Positions 10,491 through 19,242 of a stretch of DNA of 64,000 bases are shown piece after piece (within the stretch, counting starts at the first letter, position 1; each line of letters opens with the position of its first letter). The notes beneath the pieces were generated by a model that saw only the letters and a program-made list of their open reading frames with translations, did not search any database and was not told the DNA's origin. This DNA is from ZC4RG30 sp963812195. GTDB taxonomy: Bacteria > Pseudomonadota > Gammaproteobacteria > Steroidobacterales > Steroidobacteraceae. Position numbers and translations under genes: made by a program. The stretch is taken from NCBI GenBank assembly GCA_963812195.1, contig CAWEUI010000013.1, positions 310,001-374,000 of the forward strand, in the 5' to 3' direction.

Positions 10491-11971
10491 GTGTGGAAAT
10501 CCTGGTCAACGTCGCACCGCGCGAGACGCGGGCCGCGCTGCTCGATGAAGGCGCCCTGCAGGACGTGTTCATCGAGCGTGCCGGCCGTCGCGGGCTGGTC
10601 GGCAATCTGTACAAGGGTCGCGTCACCCGTGTGCTGCCGGGCATGCAGGCCGCGTTCCTGGAGGTCGGTCTGGCGCGCACCGGCTTTCTGCACGTGGCTG
10701 ACATCCTGAGCCCCCCTCCGGATGCGGGCAACGACTCGCCGGTGGAGGAACGACCGGAAGTCCCTGATATCCGCACACTGGTGCGGGAGGGCGATGAACT
10801 GCTGGTGCAGGTAGTCAAGGATCCGCTGGGCACGAAGGGCGCCCGTCTTTCAACCCACGTGTCGCTGCCGTCGCGCTACATGGTGTACATGCCGCGTGGC
10901 TCGAAAGTGGGCGTGTCCGCCAGGATCGACTCCATCGAAGCGCGCGAACAGCTGCGCGCTGCCGTCACGAAGCTTGCGCAGGAGAGCGGGGAGGGCGGCG
11001 GCTATATCGTGCGTACCGCGGCATTCGACACGTCGCTGGAGGCGCTGGCGGCCGATATGCGCTTCCTGCGACTGCTGTGGCGGCATGTGCGCGAGCGCGC
11101 CGCGAGCACCCCGGCGGGGCACATGGTGCACGAGGACCTGCCGTTGACGGTGCGGGTGCTGCGCGACGAGTTGCGCGAGGGCGTGCGTCGCGTGCTGGTC
11201 GATTCGCCGGTCGAGTTCACGCGCATGCGCGAATTCGCCAATGCGTTCATGCCGGAGTACGCCGACCGCATCGAACTGCACGAGGCGCCGCGTCCGATCT
11301 TCGACCTGCACGGCGTGGAGCAGGAACTCGAGCGCGCGCTGGAGCCGCGCGTGCCGTTGCCGTCGGGTGGCTCCATCGTGATCCAGCAGACCGAGGCCAT
11401 GACCACGGTCGACGTGAATACCGGCGGTTACGTGGGATACCGCAACCTCGAGGAGACCATCTTCCGCACCAATCTGGAGGCCGCCGTGGCCATCGCGCGC
11501 CAGCTGCGCGTGCGCAACATCGGCGGCATCATCGTGCTGGATTTCATCGACATGGAGGACACCGAGCATCGCGAGGCGCTGATCGAGGCGTTGCGGGCCG
11601 CGCTGGCCGCGGATCGGACCCAGACGCATATTTCCAGCATCTCGCCGCTGGGCCTGGTCGAGATGACCCGCAAGCGCACGCGCGAGAGCCTGGAGCGCCT
11701 GCTGTGCGCGCCCTGTCCGCAGTGCCAGGGCCGCGGCTTCGTCCGCACGGCCGAGACGGTGGCGCACGAGATCATCCGCGAACTGCTGCGCCAGAGCCGG
11801 CAGTTCAGCAGCAGCGAGCTGGTGGTGCTGGCCCATCAGGACGTGGTGGACTGGTTGCAGGATCAGGAGGCCGCGGTGCTCGAGCAACTGGAGGCCGAAG
11901 CGCAGCGACCCATACGGCTGCAGGCCGAGCCGCAGTACGCCGTCGACCAGTACGATGTGGTGCTCACATGA
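10487..11971 (+). CDS. rng: Ribonuclease G
   Basis: A 494-residue endoribonuclease of the RNase E/G family that matures the 5' end of 16S rRNA. An N-terminal S1 domain ('LVGNLYKGRVTRVLPGMQAAFLEVG') is followed by the catalytic DNase I-like domain with 'MTTVDVNTGGYVG' and 'IIVLDFIDMED' (metal-binding Asp residues), then the zinc-link cysteines in 'CAPCPQCQGRG'. There is no long RNase E scaffold. In many relatives the large yhdP gene separates rng and nit; here they overlap by ATGA. Confidence 0.95.
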   Translation: MSVEILVNVAPRETRAALLDEGALQDVFIERAGRRGLVGNLYKGRVTRVLPGMQAAFLEVGLARTGFLHVADILSPPPDAGNDSPVEERPEVPDIRTLVREGDELLVQVVKDPLGTKGARLSTHVSLPSRYMVYMPRGSKVGVSARIDSIEAREQLRAAVTKLAQESGEGGGYIVRTAAFDTSLEALAADMRFLRLLWRHVRERAASTPAGHMVHEDLPLTVRVLRDELREGVRRVLVDSPVEFTRMREFANAFMPEYADRIELHEAPRPIFDLHGVEQELERALEPRVPLPSGGSIVIQQTEAMTTVDVNTGGYVGYRNLEETIFRTNLEAAVAIARQLRVRNIGGIIVLDFIDMEDTEHREALIEALRAALAADRTQTHISSISPLGLVEMTRKRTRESLERLLCAPCPQCQGRGFVRTAETVAHEIIRELLRQSRQFSSSELVVLAHQDVVDWLQDQEAAVLEQLEAEAQRPIRLQAEPQYAVDQYDVVLT

Positions 11972-12786
11972 AGGCCGCTGCGATCCAGATGAGTTCCGCG
12001 GCAAGCGTTGCGCCCAATCTGGCACGCGCGCGGCAGCTGCTGGAGGCCGCCGCCGCGCGCGGCGCGCGGCTTGCCGTGCTGCCGGAAAACTTCGCGCTGA
12101 TGGCGCGGCGCGAGCGCGAAAAGCTGGCCATTGCCGAAGCCGACGGCGATGGTCCGATCCAGGCCATGTTGTCCACGGCAGCGCGCGAGCTCGAACTCAC
12201 GCTGGTCGGTGGCACGATCCCGCTGCGTGTGCCCGGCCAGACGCGGGTGGCGGCAGCTTCGCTGGTTTACGCTCCGGACGGGGCGCGCCTCGGCCGCTAC
12301 GACAAGATTCATCTGTTCGACGTGGACGTGCCCGGCGGCGGCGAGTCGCATCGTGAATCCTCCAGCATGGTGCCAGGCAGGCAAGTCGTCGTGCTGGACA
12401 CGCCGGCAGGCCGACTCGGCATTGCCGTGTGCTATGACCTGCGCTTCCCGGAACTGTTTCGCCGCATGGTGACGCAGGGCGCGCAGATCTTTGCGGTATC
12501 CGCGGCCTTCACCGTGCCCACCGGGGAGGCGCACTGGGCGGTGCTGAACCGGGCCCGCGCGGTGGAGAACCTGTGCCACCTCGTGGTCTCGGCGCAGGTC
12601 GGCACGCACGAGAACGGCCGGCGCACCTACGGGCACAGCATGGTGGTCGACTGCTGGGGCCGCATCGTGGATGAGCTGGCGGCCGGCGAGGGCGCGGCGG
12701 TGGGCGAGATCGATCTGCAACGCCAGACACGCATCCGCAGCGAGTTTCCGGTGCTCGGGCATCGGGTGCTGGATCTGGACAACTGA
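11968..12786 (+). CDS. Carbon-nitrogen hydrolase, deaminated-glutathione amidase type
   Basis: A 272-residue nitrilase-superfamily amidase. The catalytic triad is visible: Glu40 (LPEN), Lys113 (DKIHLFD) and Cys155 (VCYDLRFPE). 'DKIHLFDVDVPGG' followed by 'ESSSMVPG' is the pattern of the Nit1/NIT2-like branch that repairs deaminated glutathione, and the position after rng agrees. It is the last gene of the holA operon. The tldD gene that usually follows is about 11 kb downstream, after an accessory insert. Confidence 0.9.
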   Translation: MKAAAIQMSSAASVAPNLARARQLLEAAAARGARLAVLPENFALMARREREKLAIAEADGDGPIQAMLSTAARELELTLVGGTIPLRVPGQTRVAAASLVYAPDGARLGRYDKIHLFDVDVPGGGESHRESSSMVPGRQVVVLDTPAGRLGIAVCYDLRFPELFRRMVTQGAQIFAVSAAFTVPTGEAHWAVLNRARAVENLCHLVVSAQVGTHENGRRTYGHSMVVDCWGRIVDELAAGEGAAVGEIDLQRQTRIRSEFPVLGHRVLDLDN

Positions 12787-12864
12787 CACTGCAACACGCC
12801 AATTGAGCTCGATTCGCGCGCAGAGGGAATCATGGAATCGGTATCCGTCCGCCGGGAGGGCTGC

Positions 12865-13767
12865 ATGAAGGTGCTACGCAAGAGATGGTTCATCGGCATG
12901 GCCCTGGTGCTCGGATCCTGCGCCCAATGGGCAGCGGCACAGGGCGCGCTCGACATGCATGGCAAGACGGCGCTGGTGACCGGATCCACCAGCGGTCTCG
13001 GCGAAGTGGTTGCCAGGCGGCTGGGCGCCATGGGCGCGATCGTCATCGTCCACGGCCTCGATGAAGCACGCGGCCGGCAGATCGCCGCCGAGATCACCAG
13101 GGCCGGCCCGGGACGCGCCGTCTACTATCCGGGAGATTTCAGCTCCCTCGATGCGGTCCGGGCGTTGGCGGCACGCGTGCGCGCCAACCATCGGCAGCTG
13201 CAGCTGCTGATCAACAACGCCGGCATCCTCGGCGCCGCCAATGCGCCGCGGCGCGAAAGCGCCGACGGCAACGAACTGGTGTTCCAGGTCAACTACCTGG
13301 CGCCTTTCCTGCTGACCCGCGAGCTGCTGCCCCTGCTTCAGGGCAGTGCGCCCGCGCGCATCGTGAATGTCGCTTCGATCGGCCAGCAGCCCATCAACTT
13401 CGACGACATCATGATGCACGACAACTACCAGGCCATGGCCGCCTATTCGCAATCCAAGCTGGCGGACATCATGTTCACCATTTCGCTGGCCGGCATGCTG
13501 GATCCGGCCAGGGTGACCGTCAATGCACTGCACCCGGCCACCTTCATGGACACGCCGATGGTGACCAGCCTGGGGCGCAAACCGATGTCCTCGGTGCAGG
13601 ACGGCGCCGATGCAGTGATGCAACTGGCCGTGGGCACCGCCCTGCAGGGCCGCACCGGGCTGTACTACAACCAGATGAACGAGGGCCGCGCGAATGCCCA
13701 GGCCTACGACGCGGACGCCCGCCAGCGGCTCTGGGACCTGAGCGTCAAACTGACCGCGAGGCGCTAG
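12865..13767 (+). CDS. Exported SDR oxidoreductase, retinol-dehydrogenase-like
   Basis: A 300-residue classical short-chain dehydrogenase. ATG 12865 is fixed by GGGAGGG five bases upstream, and this places a Sec signal sequence at the N-terminus: basic residues 2-7, a hydrophobic stretch 8-23, and either AAA-Q cleavage near residue 26 or a lipobox LGSC with Cys19. The Rossmann motif TGSTSGLG is at 39-46, NNAG at 117-120 and the active site Ser171-Tyr194-Lys198. The 'DGNELVFQVNYLAPFLLT' and 'YSQSKLADIMFT' segments place it with RDH/WWOX-like SDRs. An exported NAD(P)-dependent enzyme is odd because the periplasm lacks a known nicotinamide pool. It shares CTAG 13764-13767 with the convergent oxygenase. 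Confidence 0.85.
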   Translation: MKVLRKRWFIGMALVLGSCAQWAAAQGALDMHGKTALVTGSTSGLGEVVARRLGAMGAIVIVHGLDEARGRQIAAEITRAGPGRAVYYPGDFSSLDAVRALAARVRANHRQLQLLINNAGILGAANAPRRESADGNELVFQVNYLAPFLLTRELLPLLQGSAPARIVNVASIGQQPINFDDIMMHDNYQAMAAYSQSKLADIMFTISLAGMLDPARVTVNALHPATFMDTPMVTSLGRKPMSSVQDGADAVMQLAVGTALQGRTGLYYNQMNEGRANAQAYDADARQRLWDLSVKLTARR

Positions 13768-15191
13768 CGTCCCGGGCGAGGCAATTGCGCGCCGGCACGC
13801 GGCACGAAACAACCGTGGAAGCTCATCGGCAGATTGAACGGCAGGCGTACGCGCGCCACCGGCTCCCCCAGCCAGTCCTTCGTATCCAGTACATACAGCT
13901 CGGCAAGGTTCTCGCGCACGCGATTGACCACGGCGATGACGTAACCGTCACCTTCGTGCGCATCGGCAGAGCGCGGCACGAACACGGCCTCCTGGGCCAT
14001 GCCGGGGTTGTCGGTGTTGAGCAGCTGGTGCACCCGGTGCGCGCCGGTCTGCCAGTCGACCATCGCGATGCCGTCGAAGGTCTTGTGCCAGCCGTAGCGG
14101 TACGGCTGCATGGCGCGCCGGTCGTCGAACTTGGGCATTTCACCGATGGCGGCCTCGAACGGTGAGAAGCCCGCCTTGCCGCCGGGATCTGCCAGATCGA
14201 AGGTGAGCCGCGTCAGGCGACTGTCCGCTATGGCATTCGGTGTCGGATTGCCGTTCACATCCTTGAAGAAGGCGAAGCTGTTGCCCGGTGCGGCGAAGCC
14301 GTCGACGAACACCTTGCCGCCTTCGGACCAGGCATTCATGAAGTGCGCGATCATCGCGCCGGGCACGGCGTGCCAGGTCAGATCCGCGGTGGTGCCGCTG
14401 CGCGGCATGATGCCGTACATGGGCTGCAGGGATGGATCCCAGGCATAGAAGTCGCCGCCGGCCTGCATGCGCTTCACATCCACGGTCAGCGGCATGACCG
14501 CGATGACCACGTGCTCGCGCGTCATCGCGAAGTCGTGGCACACGCCCGGATAGGGCATCTGCAGTTCTTCCTGGCGCACCACCTTGCCCTCGCGGTCGAT
14601 GACCGTCAGGGCCATCTCGTTGCGATATTGCTTGTGGCAGAACTGGCCGTTGCTCCACCACTCGCCGGTGACCGGATCGATCTTCGGGTGCGCGGTCATG
14701 GTCATGGTCTGCAGGAGGGACTTGAACTCGGCGGGTCCGCGCGTATCCAGCGTGACCGGGTCCAGTTCCGTGGGGATGGAGTCCTCGCGCAATGCGTACA
14801 GGCGGCCGTGGTGCCAGAAGGCGCTGGTGTTGGCCGTGTTGTCGCGGTCCAGGCCCTTCAGTTCCGGCGCATCGGTCCAGGGGTTGCGGTATTTGCCCGC
14901 CAGCCGGCGGCGCGCGCGGCGCTCGGCGGCAAGACGTTCGGTCTGCACGTAGCGGCAGCGGAAGTCCGCCTTGCCGCCGTCGAGATGGAACACCGAGGCC
15001 ATGCCGTCGCCGTTGATGATGATGTCGCCTTCCAGGGTGGGATAGGCGTCGTCGGCGCCGCAGCGGTAATAGGAGCCGGTGAGCGCCGCAGGCAGTTCGC
15101 CCAGCACCTCGCAGTCGTACACGTCGGCCTCGAAGCGGCTGGCCTTCGCCGTGCCGTAGAAGCTCAGCGCCTGGATGAACGGTTCCGGCAT
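13764..15191 (-). CDS. Carotenoid/lignostilbene oxygenase family enzyme (RPE65/CCD fold)
   Basis: A 475-residue non-haem iron dioxygenase that cleaves C=C bonds of carotenoids, apocarotenoids or stilbenes to two carbonyl products. The four iron-binding histidines are in place: His168 (TAHPKIDP), His219 (VCHDFAMT), His283 (IAHFMNAW) and His459 (SFHGCF). ATG 15191 follows a strong GAGGAGGGG site; an upstream in-frame ATG at 15233 lacks one. There is no signal peptide. Its size and motif texture are closest to bacterial lignostilbene-type enzymes, but substrate cannot be read from sequence. It is divergent from the aldehyde dehydrogenase across 114 bp. Confidence 0.88.
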   Translation of the reverse strand: MPEPFIQALSFYGTAKASRFEADVYDCEVLGELPAALTGSYYRCGADDAYPTLEGDIIINGDGMASVFHLDGGKADFRCRYVQTERLAAERRARRRLAGKYRNPWTDAPELKGLDRDNTANTSAFWHHGRLYALREDSIPTELDPVTLDTRGPAEFKSLLQTMTMTAHPKIDPVTGEWWSNGQFCHKQYRNEMALTVIDREGKVVRQEELQMPYPGVCHDFAMTREHVVIAVMPLTVDVKRMQAGGDFYAWDPSLQPMYGIMPRSGTTADLTWHAVPGAMIAHFMNAWSEGGKVFVDGFAAPGNSFAFFKDVNGNPTPNAIADSRLTRLTFDLADPGGKAGFSPFEAAIGEMPKFDDRRAMQPYRYGWHKTFDGIAMVDWQTGAHRVHQLLNTDNPGMAQEAVFVPRSADAHEGDGYVIAVVNRVRENLAELYVLDTKDWLGEPVARVRLPFNLPMSFHGCFVPRAGAQLPRPGR

Positions 15192-15232
15192 TTCCCCCTC
15201 CTCGCGAGCGGCCTCCAAGCCTGAATCAGGCA

Positions 15233-15261
15233 TGGACGTGCCGCGGTGTTTCCAAAATAAT
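15233..15261 (+). promoter_or_regulatory. Candidate promoter of the aldehyde dehydrogenase operon
   Basis: TGGACG (15233-15238) and AATAAT (15256-15261) are separated by 17 bp, matching the sigma-70 layout at 4/6 and 5/6 positions. The predicted start near 15268 leaves a leader of about 38 nt ending in a CGGGGG ribosome site before ATG 15306. No operator dyad was recognised in the divergent region. Confidence 0.35.
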
Positions 15262-15305
15262 GCGCTGTCGGCTGCGACGCTGACAACAAACTTCGGGGGT
15301 AGCAC

Positions 15306-16769
15306 ATGGCCGACGCCGTCCAGCGGACGATCCAGGTCCGTAATCCGCGCACCGGCCGGACAGATTTCGATCTGCCGGTGGCAGGCGCGGGCGAAGTCGC
15401 CGCCAGCGCGGCGCGGCTGCGTGCCGGTCAGGCGGCCTGGGCCGCGCTGGGGCTGGCTGGCCGCTGCGCCGTGATGGCCCGCTGGCTCGGCGAAGTCAAG
15501 AGGCGCGCCGCGGCCATTGCCGACGCCGATGCCGAGGATACCGGCGGCTGCCACACCTCGTATCTGCAGGGCTTCATCACCATGGGCAATATCGCCGGCT
15601 GGCTCGAGGACGCCGCCGGCGCGCTGGCGAAGGCCAGCTACCATGGCCCCTCGCGCGCCATGCCCGGCGTGGAGGTGCGCACGCAATTCGTGCCGTACGG
15701 GCTGTGCGGGGTGATCAGCCCATGGAATGCGCCGATGATGCTGGCCCTGCTGGACGCCGTGCCGGCGTTGTTCGCCGGTTGTGCCGTGCTGCTCAAGCCC
15801 AGCGAGATCACGCCGCGCTTCACCGGACCGTTGTTCGAAAGTGTGCGCGCGGTTCCGGAGCTGGCGGCGGTGTTCGATTTCGTCACCGGCGACGCCGAGA
15901 CCGGCAAGGCCGTGATCGACCAGGCCGACGTGTTGTGCTTTACCGGCAGCGTGCCCACCGGCCGCAGGATCGCCGTGCACTGCGCCGAGCGGCTGATTCC
16001 CTGCTACCTGGAACTCGGCGGCAAGGATCCGGTGATCGTCACGGCCAGCGCCGACATCGAGCGCGCCACGACCGCGGTGCTGCGCGGCGCGGTGCATGCC
16101 AACGGCATGGTGTGCTTCTCGGTGGAGCGCATCTATGTGGCCGCAGCCATCCACGACGCGTTCGTGCGGCGACTTGTCGAAAAGGCCCAAGCGGTGCGCC
16201 TGAACTGCGACGATCCGCGGGCAGGGCACATTCATCCGTTCACGTTCGCGCCGCAGGCGCAGATCGTGCAGCGGCATCTGGCCGATGCCGTCGCCAGGGG
16301 GGCGAAGATCCTGACCGGCGGGGAAATCGAGGAGCACGGTGGCGGCCTGTACATGCGGCCGACGGTGCTCACCGGCGTGACCCACGACATGCTCATCATG
16401 CAGGAGGAGACCTTCGGTCCGTGCCTGCCGGTGATGAGCTTTGCGGACATCGAGGAAGGCATCCGGCTGGCCAACGACACCACGTACGGCCTTACCGCCG
16501 CGGTGATCGCCGGCAGCGAGGCCGAGGCACTGCCCATCGCCGAGCGGATCAATGCCGGTTCGGTCTCCGTGCAGGACACTTTCCTCACCTTCGCCAAGGG
16601 CCGCACCATCGGCACCAACAGCTTCGGTTTCTCCGGCGTGGGTGGCGGCTCGCGCACGGGGCCGGAGGCCATCCTGCGCTTCCTGCGCCGCAAGGCCCTG
16701 CTCACGCAGCACGGCGAGCCGGCCGACATCCAGAATGACCACCATCTGCCGAAGGAGACACAGGCATGA
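15306..16769 (+). CDS. Aldehyde dehydrogenase, aromatic-aldehyde type
   Basis: A 487-residue NAD(P)-dependent aldehyde dehydrogenase. The catalytic residues are Asn141 (SPWNAP), Glu236 (LELGGKDP) and Cys270 in 'GMVCFSVERIYV'. The Cys-x-Ser-x-Glu-Arg pattern after the nucleophile resembles vanillin/benzaldehyde dehydrogenases ('CMSTER'), which suggests an aromatic or bulky aldehyde; that is inference. The NAD-site 'FTGSVPTGR' and the C-terminal 'SGVGGGSRTGPEAILRFLR' are intact. It begins a four-gene run with ATGA or near-zero spacing and lies opposite the oxygenase whose products would be aldehydes. Confidence 0.9.
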   Translation: MADAVQRTIQVRNPRTGRTDFDLPVAGAGEVAASAARLRAGQAAWAALGLAGRCAVMARWLGEVKRRAAAIADADAEDTGGCHTSYLQGFITMGNIAGWLEDAAGALAKASYHGPSRAMPGVEVRTQFVPYGLCGVISPWNAPMMLALLDAVPALFAGCAVLLKPSEITPRFTGPLFESVRAVPELAAVFDFVTGDAETGKAVIDQADVLCFTGSVPTGRRIAVHCAERLIPCYLELGGKDPVIVTASADIERATTAVLRGAVHANGMVCFSVERIYVAAAIHDAFVRRLVEKAQAVRLNCDDPRAGHIHPFTFAPQAQIVQRHLADAVARGAKILTGGEIEEHGGGLYMRPTVLTGVTHDMLIMQEETFGPCLPVMSFADIEEGIRLANDTTYGLTAAVIAGSEAEALPIAERINAGSVSVQDTFLTFAKGRTIGTNSFGFSGVGGGSRTGPEAILRFLRRKALLTQHGEPADIQNDHHLPKETQA

Positions 16770-17272
16770 GCTGGCAGCTGAGCGCGCTCGACCGCACGGA
16801 AATCCAGGAGCTGTATGCCCGCTATGCCTGGGGCATCGACCTGGCCGACCTGCCCATGGCGATGTCCACCTTCGCCCAGGATGCCTGGTTCGACCATCTG
16901 TGGCAGGGCAGGGTGCAGGGCCACGCCGCCATCGAGGCCAACCTGAAATCGCTGTGGTACGACCGCCAGCACTGGTGGATCGGCCGCCAGCACCTGATGA
17001 ACACCTTCATCATGGAGCCGCGCGAGCAAGCCGGCGAGGCCGACGTGCGCTGCTTCTTCCAGATCATCCAGCACAACGTCGAGTACCGGACCAACTTCGT
17101 GTTCGGCATCGGCACGCGCATCGATCACCTCACGCGCAAGGAGGGCAGCTGGAAGTTCCAGAGCCTGAGGGTCAATGCCTGGACCCAGCTCGACGACATC
17201 CCCTGGCAGGGCGAGATCAAGCTGGCGCGGCCGCCGCAGGCGCCGGTTTCCAACCCGAACCGCAAGGGCTGA
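16766..17272 (+). CDS. SnoaL-like (NTF2-fold) protein
   Basis: A 168-residue protein with the cone-shaped NTF2/SnoaL-like pattern: an N-terminal helix 'LDRTEIQELYARYAWGID', 'DLPMAMSTFAQDAWFDH', then long beta strands and 'EGSWKFQSLRVNAWTQLDD'. Members act as small isomerases, hydratases or ring-hydroxylating dioxygenase beta-like subunits. No alpha subunit is nearby, so a stand-alone lyase, isomerase or binding role is more likely. The start overlaps the aldehyde dehydrogenase stop by four bases, so it is made in step with that enzyme. Confidence 0.75.
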   Translation: MSWQLSALDRTEIQELYARYAWGIDLADLPMAMSTFAQDAWFDHLWQGRVQGHAAIEANLKSLWYDRQHWWIGRQHLMNTFIMEPREQAGEADVRCFFQIIQHNVEYRTNFVFGIGTRIDHLTRKEGSWKFQSLRVNAWTQLDDIPWQGEIKLARPPQAPVSNPNRKG

Positions 17273-17278
17273 GGCGCC

Positions 17279-18370
17279 ATGCAGATCACCGCCGCCGTCA
17301 GCCGGCAGGCAGGCGCACCGCCGGCACTGGAAGCCCTGCAGCTGGAGGCGCCGCGCGTCGGCGAAATGCGGGTGCGCCTGGTGGCCACCGGCATCTGCCA
17401 CACGGATCTTCACGAACCCGGGCGACTCACGCCGCAGCCCGTCGTGCTGGGGCACGAGGGTGCCGGTGTGGTCGAGGAGCTGGGTGCCGGCGTGCGCGGC
17501 TTCGAGGTGGGCGATCACGTGGTTCTGTCGGGCAGCTCCTGCGGGCACTGTCCAGGCTGCCTGGCCAACCGCCCCTCGTACTGCGATCTTGCAATGCCAC
17601 TGTGCTTTGGTGCCAAGCGGCTGGATGGGTCCACGTCGCTGCAGTGCGCGCAGGTGCCGGTGCACTCGCATTTCTTCGGTCAATCCAGCTTCGCCACACA
17701 CGCGCTCGTGCCGGAGCGCACGGCAGTGAAGGTGGACCGGGACCTGCCGCTGGAGCAACTCGCGCCACTGGGCTGTGGCGTGATCACCGGCGCCGGCGCA
17801 GTGATCGAATCCCTGCGCGTCGGCTTTGGCGATTCGATCGCCATCTTCGGTGTCGGTGCCGTGGGCCTGTCGGCGGTGCTGGCGGCGCGGCTGGTCGGCG
17901 CGCGGCACATCGTGGCCGTCGACATCAACGCCGGGCGGCTGGCGCTGGCCAGGGAGCTGGGTGCCACGCATGCCCTGCACCCCGGCGAGGACGCCGCGCA
18001 GCAGATCCGGGCGGTGACCGGACGCGGCATGCGCTGCACGCTGAACACCACCACCGTGCCGGAGATTCACACGCTGGCGCTGGAGGTGCTGGCGATGAAC
18101 GGCTGCGCCGGATTCGTCGCCGCGCCGCGTGGGCAGTGGGCGCCGCAGATGCTGCCCATGCTGGCCGGTGGGCGGCAATTGCGCGGCATCCTGGGCGGCG
18201 ACGCGCACCCGGCGACTTTTCTGCCGAAGTTGATCGACTACTGGCGCCAGGGCCGCTTTGCCTTCGACCGGTTGCTTACCTTCTATCGTTTCGACGAAAT
18301 CGCCCGTGCTTTCGATGACGTGCACAACGGCCGCGTGATCAAGCCGGTTCTGCGTATGGAGGCCCCATGA
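17279..18370 (+). CDS. Zinc alcohol dehydrogenase, aryl-alcohol type
   Basis: A 363-residue medium-chain dehydrogenase. The catalytic zinc ligands are Cys40 (GICHTD), His59 (LGHEGAG) and Cys166 (PLGCGV); the structural zinc lobe is Cys88, Cys91, Cys94 and Cys102. The Rossmann motif GVGAVG is at 191-196. 'RLDGSTSLQ' and 'HFFGQSSFATHALV' are reminiscent of aryl-alcohol dehydrogenases such as XylB, which fits the aromatic-type aldehyde dehydrogenase two genes upstream. It begins seven bases after the SnoaL-like gene and ends with an ATGA overlap into the esterase. Confidence 0.9.
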   Translation: MQITAAVSRQAGAPPALEALQLEAPRVGEMRVRLVATGICHTDLHEPGRLTPQPVVLGHEGAGVVEELGAGVRGFEVGDHVVLSGSSCGHCPGCLANRPSYCDLAMPLCFGAKRLDGSTSLQCAQVPVHSHFFGQSSFATHALVPERTAVKVDRDLPLEQLAPLGCGVITGAGAVIESLRVGFGDSIAIFGVGAVGLSAVLAARLVGARHIVAVDINAGRLALARELGATHALHPGEDAAQQIRAVTGRGMRCTLNTTTVPEIHTLALEVLAMNGCAGFVAAPRGQWAPQMLPMLAGGRQLRGILGGDAHPATFLPKLIDYWRQGRFAFDRLLTFYRFDEIARAFDDVHNGRVIKPVLRMEAP

Positions 18371-19242
18371 CCCCGGAAATTCGCGCAAAGCTCGCCGCGC
18401 TGGGCACGGAGCTCACGCCGCCCATGATCCAGGCAACCGGCGCACTGATGGCGCCACTGGCCGCACCGCCGGACCCGCAGGTGCAGATCACGCGCGATGC
18501 GCAGTACGGGCCGGATGCGCGCAACCGGCTGGATATCTTTCGCAAGGACACACCCGCGAACGCGCCCGTGCTGGTGTACGTGCACGGTGGCGGTTATGTG
18601 ATGGGCGACAAGAGCACCCCGGGCACACCGTACTTCGAGAATATCGGGCAGTGGGCCGCTCAGCGCGGCTGGATCGGCGTGACCATGACCTACCGGCTGG
18701 CGCCGGCCCATCGCTGGCCCAGCGGGCCGCAGGACGTGGCCCTGGCGGTGCAATGGTTGCGCACGCACATCGCGCAGTACGGCGGCAATCCGCAGGCCAT
18801 CTTCCTGATGGGGCAGAGTGCCGGTGGCGCACATGTGGCGGCATACGTGGCGCACGAGCGCTTTCACCTGAATGGCGCGCCGTGCATCGCCGGCGCGTTG
18901 CTGCTCTCGGCGATCTACGATCCGACCACGCAGCCGCCCAATCCCTTCGCCGCGGCCTACTTCGGCGAGGATGCCGCGGTGCGCGCCTATGCCCGCAATA
19001 TCGAGGGATTGCTTGCCAGCAGCGTGCCGCTGCTGTTTACCGTCAGCGAATTCGATCCTGCTGATTTCCAGGATCAGGCCCTGCAGCTGGCGCAGGCCTG
19101 GCATCAGCGCAAGCATCGCTATCCGCCGCTGGAGTACCTCGCCGGGCACAACCATCTGTCGCCGGCGCAGGCGATCGGTTCTGTGCTGGATCAGCCCGCG
19201 CGCAGCGTTGCGCGCTTCGTCGACGGGGCTACCGCGGCTTGA
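18367..19242 (+). CDS. Alpha/beta hydrolase, hormone-sensitive-lipase-like esterase
   Basis: A 291-residue esterase with the HSL-family oxyanion motif HGGGY (73-77), nucleophile GQSAGG with Ser151, an acid in 'VSEFDPADF' and the histidine in 'LAGHNHLSP'. There is no signal peptide. It is the last gene of the aldehyde dehydrogenase operon and could release an alcohol or acid substrate or product from an ester. Its 3' end overlaps the convergent MFS gene by 14 bp. The substrate cannot be read from sequence. Confidence 0.85.
   Translation: MTPEIRAKLAALGTELTPPMIQATGALMAPLAAPPDPQVQITRDAQYGPDARNRLDIFRKDTPANAPVLVYVHGGGYVMGDKSTPGTPYFENIGQWAAQRGWIGVTMTYRLAPAHRWPSGPQDVALAVQWLRTHIAQYGGNPQAIFLMGQSAGGAHVAAYVAHERFHLNGAPCIAGALLLSAIYDPTTQPPNPFAAAYFGEDAAVRAYARNIEGLLASSVPLLFTVSEFDPADFQDQALQLAQAWHQRKHRYPPLEYLAGHNHLSPAQAIGSVLDQPARSVARFVDGATAA

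Noticed and set aside
13764..16745. 993-codon minus-strand frame that would extend the oxygenase N-terminally across the aldehyde dehydrogenase gene
   Set aside because: The upstream part is the antisense of a perfect ALDH. The strong GAGGAGGGG site and family start place the oxygenase ATG at 15191.
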